In this document: in pieces, positions 55,589 through 64,000 of the stretch
Numbering within the stretch: the stretch's first letter is position 1
Layout of the letters: each line of letters opens with the position of its first letter
Source: Favolaschia claudopus
Lineage: Eukaryota; Basidiomycota; Agaricomycetes; Agaricales; Mycenaceae
Length of the DNA stretch: 64,000 bases
NCBI GenBank assembly: GCA_037176885.1
Contig: JAWWNJ010000198.1
Coordinates: 124,001 to 188,000 of the forward strand
Direction: 5' to 3'
Position numbers and translations under genes: made by a program
The notes under the pieces: model-generated
Told to the model about the DNA's origin: nothing
The model's input: only the letters and a program-made list of their open reading frames with translations
Databases searched by the model: none

Positions 55589-56766
55589 ATGATCTTCATG
55601 CGTAGCGCCGCAAGAGCCATATCTCTCAAGTCCATCATAGCATGGCTCCCAAACGAGTGCCTGTATATTATCCTCGAATGCCTGGCCAAGCCCGACCTTG
55701 CTGCCATGTGTCGAACTTCACAACTTCTGCGGAATATGGGGACGCAGATGCTGTATCGCGAAGTGACGATATGTAGCGAGGTGCAGTTTGAGCTGTTTCT
55801 TGAGGGGCTCTGGAGGGGGGTGACGGGGAAGGAGACGCCGGTGCGGAAGATTCGTTCGTTTGTCTTGCGGAAGTCCGCAGTGTGAGTGATTGCCACCTTC
55901 TTTTATTGCTGGGAATCTCTTGGCTTAAATATCAGAATGATACTGACGTGTTGCTGGCTTCTGGATTACAGTCGTGGCCGCCGCACTAAGGCGCAGGAGA
56001 AGAAATTGACGGCGATTTTGTGCAAGATGTCTGCCCTCGAGTTCATCCGATTCGAACCCCGCATAATGGAATACTCCGTGCTTTTTCAGAACGCTAGGTT
56101 TCCTGCTCTTGCCACCTTTCATGGATACCTGGGAGAAACGGCGGTGGCAGCGATAGATTTCTTAAATCGCCATTCTGCGACGTTGAGTTCGGTACAGGTC
56201 ATTACCCCCCATCCCAGGGAATTCCCTCCCGGGATGCAGAGGATCCACCTCCCCACGCTACGCGAGTTGGGCACCCGGCCATCTCTGCTCGGGGTATTTG
56301 ATTTCACCGATGTGCCACTGACGAAGATAGTCTTTCTAACGCAAGAGTTCGACGGTAACACTTCTGCGGCGCCGTTTGCGGATCTTCTCGGCGTGTCGAC
56401 GTTGCAGAACGTCACGGTGCTGAGCTACAGGGATAGGGGCCAGTGGCTGACGCTCCTCCGTATTATCGCTGCCAATTTGAGCCATCTCCAACATCTCACT
56501 TTCACTGAAATGCGGGACAATAGGGCGCCGATCTCCAATGTCCGCCTTTTTTCTTCGATGAATATTTTTGCTATACTTCACGCTGACTTTTCGGTGCTTG
56601 TTAGGATGATGCAAACAATGTCGCCGCTGCGCTGGAGAAATTCGACGCGCTCAACGTTCTCGAGCTGGGTAACGCCGTGGGCAACCCCTTCGATACGGTT
56701 GTACGTTGGGGCAATGTATGCCAAACCCTACAGTCTATACGCCTTAGTTTGTTTTTCATTTTTTAA
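55589..56766 (+). CDS. F-box-like protein 1
   Basis: Three exons are proposed: 55589-55881, 55972-~56539 and 56605-56766. The N-terminal ~50 residues fit an F-box (LPNECLYIILECLAKPDLAAMCRTSQLLRNMG...LYREVTI). The remainder is the leucine-rich, repeat-like region usual in large Agaricomycete F-box families (LPTLRELGTRP, LSHLQHLTFTEM, FDALNVLELG). F-box proteins recruit targets to SCF ubiquitin ligases; the target is unknown. Splicing 55881 to 55972 restores the frame through a Val codon. The last exon might be spliced further rather than ending at TAA 56764-56766. Confidence 0.75.
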
Positions 56767-57158
56767 TCTGCAACACGTTAGCTGAACGAGAAATTTACTC
56801 TTGCAGACGGAGTTACGTACGAGCGCGGGGAAACCGATTGGTCTGTTCCCAAAAAAGGGGCAGTTTGAATTCCTATGCAGAGGATGATGATCGTTTGTAA
56901 ATTGTCCATATTTTGTATACCCGTACGTATCTCTTTTGTAAGCTCAAAATATCAATCCGGTGCTCAGTCTTTCAAAAATCCGCTCAATTCACTGTGTCCA
57001 AGCGGTACTGGGCAAGAACTGGGTATCTTGTGCAAATCTTGTGCGTGATTGATGATTTCGGCGTTTGCCGAACCTCAAATCCGATTTGTTCGGCTTAGCC
57101 GGCCTCGTGGAAGACACCCTCGTGTCGACAGCCTCAGCTCCTGCTCTCCTCTCCTCTC
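56767..57158. other. Intergenic between F-box genes
   Basis: No gene is supported. A possible alternative last exon of F-box-like protein 1 (after AG near 56807) cannot be excluded. Confidence 0.3.
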
Positions 57159-58444
57159 ATGCCAGTCCCCGGACTTCCTCTCCCCGAGATATGGGACGAA
57201 ATCATTGACCATTTCATCGCCGACCGAGGCACCTTGAAGAAGATCGCGCTCGTCTGCCGCACCTTTGTTCCCGGGGCTCAAAGGAATTTGTTCCGCAAAC
57301 TTACCATTGAAGATGGGGACATCACTTCCGATGGATTTGGCTCCACAATGACCCGTACCGAAGAGACAGCTGGTGCTGTTGCAGGCCGTCTCATGGATGT
57401 CCTGGTTTCCTCGCCGCACCTTCTCAAGTACATTCATTGGCTCAAGGTTCACAGTCAGCACACCGAGTGCTATTACATTCTCGCCAAAATTCCATGGACC
57501 CATCTTCATACCCTGTATTTTGACGATGTAGCCGCCATCCCTCGTCTTGCCAGGCCCAGTGTCGAGTCATTGGCGTCTATACCCTCGCTTCAGAAACTGA
57601 GGATCTTGGCAGGTCCGCGAGGCACAAACAGAAAAAGGATGGAGCGCGTGCAATGGATTCTGCTGTCGTGCTCTTCGAGTGTCAAATCCGTCATCCTATC
57701 GGGGTGCAAGATGAAAGCGGCACATTCGATAGCGCGTATTGACTCCGTCCGACTTCGTGGCCTTGTATGCTGTCGAGGCCTAACGGACCTGCTGAATGAA
57801 GTGTTTGACTTCCCTTGTGTTCGCACCATCGGATGCTTGTTGTCCTGGACGCCGGAAGTGAAGCGATTTATGAGTCAAGTCGGAAGCAGTGTTGAGGATG
57901 TGGTGATTTGTCCCCAAGGTACGCCCCCATCCACTGCGATACTTACAATATCTCAAAGGGATCGAATCTTTCAGATCGGGAATTGCCTTCCATTGACTTG
58001 ATGGCTTGCTTCCCAGCTTTGAAATATATCACTGCATCGTCGCTTCCGTGCAGCCCGCCAATGGTTCACGAAGAGGAATTTGATTCAGAGTCGACCTCCC
58101 CGGACGACCCATGGTCTGCGGCCCCCTTCAACACGATGCTCAGTTTGCTACCTCCGACCAACTGCATAACTCATATCGTGTTCTTGACAACGGTGGACGA
58201 CTTGGAAGAGGAAAATCTCCCCGAAAATTGTTCCGCATTCGAAGAGATCGCTATAAGGCGGCTGCTTGCGCTACAGCTTGTACAAATTGAGGTAGACGCG
58301 CGGAGATCCACTGGCCAAAGCTTGTCGTCACGGTATGAAGAGGTATTCCGCCGTCTTTGCGAGGTATTTCCTTGTCTTGCCGAGAGGCATTTGCTTTCGA
58401 TGCGGCTCGAGACTGAGTGCGATCTCGATGAGCTTGAATTGTAA
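57159..58444 (+). CDS. F-box-like protein 2
   Basis: Two exons, 57159-57918 and 57975-58444, are joined by a 56-nt intron that restores frame through Asp. The start MPVPGLPLPEIWDEIIDHF begins an F-box-like motif that continues LKKIALVCRTFVPGAQRNLFRKLTI. It is followed by leucine-rich segments (PWTHLHTLYFDDV, LASIPSLQKLRIL) as in Agaricomycete F-box proteins. The total is ~409 aa. It is on the same strand as F-box-like protein 1 but not a close copy of it. It is probably an SCF substrate adaptor, with unknown target. No damage was seen. Confidence 0.85.
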
Positions 58445-59366
58445 GTAGTTACGTAGATTCTATTTTGATACATCGTCTTCCCTTGTATGAAATTTAGTTC
58501 ATCTCCAAGTACATAACACTTGCAGTATATCCGACCGCAGCCACATTGTTCAAAATCGAAAAAAAGTTTAGAGCGAGGGCGAAGATGTGCATTTGCAATT
58601 TATCTATATATATGCAAGCTTGAGCAGACTATTCATTATCCTACTGTTGAGCTAGATGCCTCAGAGACTGCTCGATTTCTTTTCGAACCAACTTGAACAT
58701 TCAACTTTGGTCTTGTTAGTTGATCGCCCCTGATTGCATCACCAAATCACATCGGCATGCACGCGTGTGACAGTGCTCTTCCTTCCTGCTTCATTCGTCT
58801 TCGGACTCCAATCGGGCTCTGGACGACACGGGCAACCAAACCAAATTTGAAATGGTGCTGAAGATGTGGATGATTCGCGTGTGCGGGTATAAAAGCGGAT
58901 TCCCTTCTTTTTAGCTGACATTGAAAGTGAAGTTTCGAATTCTTTTCAAATTCTTTTCCTTGTAATCTTTCGCAATGTACTGAAGTCTGACGACGGTACA
59001 AGGCTGTGAATCTCTAGTTGACACTCTCGGAACTCGTATCAATATCACGAATCCGCCTTCTTTCCGCTCGTCAAAGACACGACTCCGACCTACTCCGACG
59101 GAGTCGTGCTGTCAGAAAAGTTCTTGACGATGTAGAGACGGTCCCAGGTCCTGAACGATGAGTACGTTGTTGCATTGAATTGTTTTGCGGATAGCTAAAC
59201 GGTGTGGGAGGATCTTCGCTCGAGGGAGGAAAACATTAGAGAAGGCACACGACCGCTGCGGCGCAGTGGCAACCGCCGCTGATCCTCTAGCGAAGGCGAT
59301 GAATTGAACTGCCTCATACATTCATGACGTTGGCTATTAAAACGGGTACCTACCTCCCTCCAAAGC
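58445..59366. other. Intergenic, no supported gene
   Basis: Short ORFs only. The last ~150 bp should hold the promoter of the S33 gene at 59367. Confidence 0.35.
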
Positions 59367-61604
59367 ATGTCTCATTCACCCTTTTTCTTTTTTGCCAGTA
59401 TTCTCTGCTTCTTACGCTTCGGCCAGCATGTGATGGGCCAGGATACGTTCGACTGGAACCAGGTGCGAGAACTCGTTCTCGTCGCTGAAGCTACTAACCA
59501 CCTGAGTCAGATCACTCCTTCCGATAGTCTTGCATGGGTGCCTTGCAATACAAACTTCGAATGCGCACGGCTGACGGTAACCCATTTCATCCTCCTTGCC
59601 CCATATCTCTTTCTAACAATTTCGAAATCGTTCAGGTCCCACTAGATTACAAAAATCCCAATGTCAGCACTGCTGCCATCGCGCTCATCCGCCTACCCGC
59701 TGGAGTGCCCACCAACTCCTCCGATTATCGGGGTCCGCTTATTCTTGGTGCTGGTGGCCCAGGCGGATCGGGCGTAGATCTCGTCCTGACCAACGGAAAT
59801 TCAGCGAGCGCCATCATCGGCCCTCAATTTGATCTGGTTGGGTTTGACGGTCGAGGTGCGGAGCTGCTTTCTCCCTGACTCTCGCCGTTTTCGTTGATCG
59901 GGGTCTCTGTTTGTAGGCGTCAGCCGCTCCACCCCGCGTGCTTCGTTCTTCCCGACCCAAGCAGAACGTGCACAGTTTCCTGCCTATCTGCGATCTTTGA
60001 ATGCCTCTGAAGATGCATTTGGGAGAGCGTATGCGGATTTCACGCTGCAAAGCTCACTCGCGGCAGCTCGCGACGACGGGAGTTTGCGGTTCATTAACAC
60101 TGAGTCGACTGCCCGCGATATGCTCAAAATTGTTCAAGCACATGGCCAGGAGAAGGTTCAATATTGGGGATTTTCGTGAGTTGTTCGTTTAATTAACTGT
60201 TCGACCTATTAATTGATGGTCATAGAATTGGTTCTATTCTGGGCACTACTTTCGCTGAAATGTTCCCGGTACGTTGATCCAACAAATAATCAATACTGGA
60301 GGTTCTGATATTTCTCCTCGAAGGACAAGATCGAGCGACTTGTGATCGATGGTGTCATGGATCCCGAGGATTATTATTCTAGTAAATCTCCGTTTCTGTT
60401 TCTCAGGGACACTAGTTTAAACCGCTATTCATCAGCTTCGTGGCTCACTAACCTTCACGATACGAATCAAACATGGAACATCTTCCTTGACGGTTGTGTT
60501 GCGGCTGGGCCATCCACATGTGCGCTCTACGAACCCACCGCAGCAGCAATTCAAGCGAAGGTAGACGCACTCTCCAAGCAACTGAAGACGCGTCCAATCA
60601 CAGCCATCACTAGTCTCTCATCCTCGACTCCGTCCTACCATGTCGTCGATTATTCTATGCTCCGACAAACAATGTTCACCGCGCTCTACACGCCTTACGC
60701 CTCCTTCCAACCCCTCGCCACTGCCTTGCACCAATTATCCCTCGGTAATGCCTCTGCATTGTACGAAATGAGCGGATTGTTCGCTTCGCCTTACCAATGC
60801 CCCACGAACGCAGCTGAGGCTGCGCAGGAAGAATTTTCGAACCTCCTGGACGGTCAGGTCGCGATTCAATGCAACGATGGAGCGGCGATCAGCACAGATT
60901 TCAACGATGTAAAGGCGCATTATGAGAGGCTTTGTGGGACCTCGCCATGGTGCGATGTTTTGCTTCCGCGGTTGACTTGTCTGTGCGTCAGAAAATCACG
61001 CTACGTCTGTGGAAAGCGCCTAATGTCTGATTTTTCTCAACAGTGGATGGCCGAAGAACCCAAAAGATAATGTTGCACGTATGTTTCTGAATATCTCGCT
61101 CATCAGAACTCATGCAGAGACTGATTTCGTTTGACATAGTATCCTTTACAGCGAATACTAGCTTTCCAATGCTTGCCGTTAGCAACACCGCAGGTACGTA
61201 TCACAAGCCTTCTGTTACAGACTAGTGCTGACTTCCTCCCAGACCCAGTGACACCTCACGCGAAGTACGCGAACTCGATTTTTGTCTTCTCGAAATCTAA
61301 AGCGCTGATCTTGTTACAGCGGAGTCAAGGTGTCCGGAAGTTTCCCTGGCTCTGTACTTCTTACGCAAGATAGTCCGGGGGTTTGTCCTTTCCTTCTCCT
61401 ATATCGATCAACACCGATTAATTCTTGCTTTTCTTTACGAACCAAAAGCATACTTCCATCGCTGCTCCCTCGACCTGCACGCTACTACATATTGCGGCTT
61501 ACTTCATCAATGGGACGCTTCCCGCATCAGGCACGATTTGCCCTGTCGATGATGGGTCTGAGCTATTCCCGAGCGGCGGATCTGCGACACAGAGCGCGTC
61601 TTAG
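59367..61604 (+). CDS. Secreted S33 (tripeptidyl-aminopeptidase-like) alpha/beta hydrolase, copy C
   Basis: It starts MSHSPFFFFASILCFLRFGQ (signal peptide) and has the same exon plan as copies A and B. Motifs are LGAGGPGGSGVDLV, GFDGRG, nucleophile GFS-IGS across the intron at ~60177-60226, SNTADPVTPHAK with the Asp, and His after LLTQDSPG (exon starting HTSIAAPSTC). The stop TAG at 61602-61604 follows ATQSAS. The residue after the nucleophile is Ile rather than the Tyr of copies A and B; the G-x-S-x-G frame is kept. It lies on the opposite strand, 23 kb from the tandem pair. No disruption was seen. Confidence 0.83.
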
Positions 61605-63421
61605 GTCAAGATGCGAACTCCGTTGGAAGTGGAGGGGAGTATTCGATTCCAACATTCCATTGCGTTGGGACTGGAAGTTTTTGCGGCGGATAGAGTTCCG
61701 AAGTTTTTCAAACATGTAGGTGGTCATCGTGTTTTCGTTCATAAAGAGTTGAAATACAAACTCTGCTGGACTTGAACTGTGTGTTGAAGATTTCCAATTT
61801 CAATCCCCACATCAGCGAACAGTTGATAAATCGATCAAACCATCAGCGTGTGATGACGTGTGCTTCTTGTCCCAAACCACCACCATCTCAACCAGCTCTT
61901 CGATTATTGCTTGCAGAGCTGCCGGTGAATGAATCGGCTCGAAGTGCCGGAGTTGCTGGACAATTGTATCGGACTCCTTTCATGTCTGTTGTCCAAAGTT
62001 GAAGATGTCTGGACTTAGTGCCGTCGGTATCATCGATTGAAACACATTCCCTGTGGACACGAAAGATTCACTTGCTCGAAGAAATCAACCGTTCTTTAAC
62101 GAGATGGCGAGTCGGCTGTATTGCATCTCCTTTCTACGACTATCCCGTGGTTCAACTGTCCACGGGCTCTTCTTGCGACTTCGGACTGCGCCGGCCATCA
62201 TATTGATTCATATACTGCTTCACCCTCTGAAGGCCAAGCTGGCCGAATTGGGTGTGTATTTCCGTACATCAATTTCATGTGGTGCTGCGGCACAGCTGCA
62301 AGAGCTGTAAGAACGGTTCTCATAAATCCTCCGCGCGAAAATCCACATCCAACCTTTCTCCCGCACTCTGTAGCCTCAAGCTCTGCTCCTCTTCCCCTTC
62401 CAATGTGGTGCAATGACATCAAGAAAGTGCCTCAATCGTATCCTGTGTCTACTTTCAGTGCGGTCATACATAAAACCACATTGGTCTTCGCATCAAGATT
62501 GATTCTGTATTTGCAAAACCACGCAAGTCCTGGATATAAATCTTCTGGCTGTATTTCTGAACATATTTTTCGTCCGATCGCGAATGCAAAACCTCACTCA
62601 ACTATTTACTACCCGAATTTCTGCAGGGGCATCCAAGATGAAGTCCACTGCGAGAACCTCAAGAGTCAAGATTCAAGAAACCCACATTTTGCAAATTTTG
62701 GACCTTGGTGTTCTGCTCTCTTCCACCATTCTCTATTGGCGACTATCGACGTATCATCGACTGTTTCTCCTTTCAAACCTTATTTAACCTGCTTGGTTCA
62801 CTCCTCTCCAACCCCCTGGACTCCTCGAACTATTCTCCGATTCATCTCATTGCACTGATTTTATTTTCGTGGTGCCGGAGCGAAGCGAAGGCGCGTCTTG
62901 TCTCCAAGAAGCATTTCCGTGCTGCGGAGACTCAACCGGACCGCCCACAGAACATCTCGGACATTTCTACCTATCATACCTCCCATATTTGTCGTTGTTC
63001 TCGGGACTCGGTTATCCCACTGGCAGACAGTGACACCGCTCGTCGTGGGAGAGTCTCAGTGGACTTCTCCCAGGGAAATGAAGACCAAAGAAGGACACTG
63101 ACCGTGCTTATCGTACCAGTCACCGCGTGAAATCTCCGCTTCGTGAGTTTTGTGCATGTAAAATTGGGCTTCCCACTGAAACTTGGAAGCGAAATCTCGG
63201 TCTGCGGAACATAGAGCGGACCCGACTCGTTCGCTATTTAATGCTGCCACTGCTCTTTCCCCCGTCATTCTTCTCCAGATCTCCACTGTTTCGTGTGGCA
63301 ACATCTTATTTAACTGTCACATGTCTTCGATGTTATCCGTGCTGAGAACTCGACGACCGAGGTATAAATAACTCACATACCCAGCGTATGCGCGGGTTAC
63401 CTCTTCTCTTTCGCCCAACCC
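61605..63421. other. 1.8-kb gene-poor interval
   Basis: Several overlapping ORFs of 60-245 codons occur on the plus strand, the largest at 62121-62858. None has a recognisable domain, signal peptide or consistent intron pattern. I leave them uncalled. Confidence 0.3.
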
Positions 63422-64000
63422 ATGCTATCCCCCTCCGATGCAGCCAGCCAAATGTCAGTTCATTCAGAATCATTCATACCTTCATCGAAAACAAATTGAT
63501 ACCTCGATTTTACTATAGAATCTTTCAAAATCATCTTCACCTCGTCGGAGCGTGCCTTTTATTTTACGACCATATGCTTACTCTAGGTGCGTATCCGAAG
63601 TCTTTCTAGGGGAAACCGAGACCAATCCCAATTCGCAGACACCGAAATCAACTACCTCTGGAAACGGCGCAAACTGGCCAGTGCTTATTGGTTTTTCGCG
63701 ATCCGGTATTTTTCATTGGCGAGTAACGTCGCGGGAGTCGTATATCTCTTCAAAACACTGCCCTCCAATGTGAATTTCTTGCGAACCGTTCGATGAACAC
63801 AGACCTGATACCTATTGATAGATGTTCGTCAATATTTAGCTGCTCACTCATTTCTAGTCACACATCTCATTCTAGTTGTCTGGTCTGGAGTCTCGTATAC
63901 GAGATCTCCATCTTTGTTGGCCAATTGGGGATTTCGGGTGCGTATGTTAGGTGTTTATGAATACATACCCTTTGACTGAATTTCTTGTTCCAAACAGTCG
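63422..64000 (+). CDS. DUF6533-type integral membrane protein (partial, runs off window)
   Basis: Exon 1 (63422-63451, MLSPSDAASQ) joins after a ~65-nt intron to HLHLVGACLLFYDHMLTL. After a further intron comes EINYLWKRRKLASAYWFFAIRYFSLASN. This D-x-x-LTL...EI-x-Y-x-W-(K/R)-(K/R) pattern is the hallmark of the DUF6533 multi-span membrane proteins, which are abundant in Agaricomycetes and have no established function. The 3' part continues past the window edge, with another likely hydrophobic exon around 63870-63935. Confidence 0.7.

Noticed and set aside
62121..62858. 245-codon plus-strand ORF
   Set aside because: Overlapped by other similar ORFs, with no domain or coding-like composition. 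Long open frames of this kind also arise by chance here.

Overview
This window looks like a euchromatic but transposon-rich stretch of an Agaricomycete (mushroom-forming basidiomycete) genome. Its genes are split by short GT-AG introns of about 40-65 nt. Its families are typical of that class: F-box, BTB and DUF6533 proteins, a trichodiene-synthase-like terpene synthase, an S33 tripeptidyl-aminopeptidase-like hydrolase, a heme peroxidase and a Ty1/copia element. No tRNA, rRNA or CRISPR was seen. All functions are read from motifs by eye; no database search was run.

Layout. 0.08-3.85 kb (-): an 865-aa acidic/coiled-coil nuclear-looking protein of unknown function (family A). 5.65-13.24 kb: a block bounded by two ~490-bp inverted repeats. 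It holds a BTB gene (-), a broken rve-type integrase gene (+) and an unknown zinc-motif gene (+). 13.6-15.3 kb: an element with 35-bp perfect terminal inverted repeats and a nested 234-bp fold-back. 15.6-16.5 kb (+): a 221-aa membrane/coiled-coil protein (family B). A 3.5-kb TACTT-rich element with an 11-bp target duplication sits just behind its stop codon (16.5-20.0 kb). 21.4-25.3 kb (+): a damaged terpene synthase beside a cytochrome P450 with an internal deletion, the remains of a terpene locus. 27-31 kb: a deleted copy of family A, an inverted fragment of family B and a full family B gene. 31.2-36.9 kb (-): two secreted S33 peptidases with a promoter-only relic of family A between them. 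38.1-40.4 kb (-): a heme peroxidase with frame breaks near its distal-histidine motif. 43.2-43.4 kb: a terpene-synthase fragment. 43.58-48.58 kb (+): a complete copia element with apparently identical LTRs. 49.9-51.8 kb (-): a family B gene and a fragment. 52.1-55.0 kb (+): a 5'-truncated family A copy. 55.6-58.4 kb (+): two F-box-type genes. 59.4-61.6 kb (+): a third S33 peptidase. 63.4 kb to the edge (+): a DUF6533 membrane protein, cut by the window end.

The main theme is local birth and death of genes. Families A, B, S33 and the terpene synthase each recur within 64 kb, often inverted, truncated or internally deleted, among several unrelated mobile elements. The terpene synthase and P450 would have acted together in sesquiterpenoid synthesis, but both look disabled. 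The S33 peptidases and the peroxidase would be secreted. Families A and B have no function I can name.
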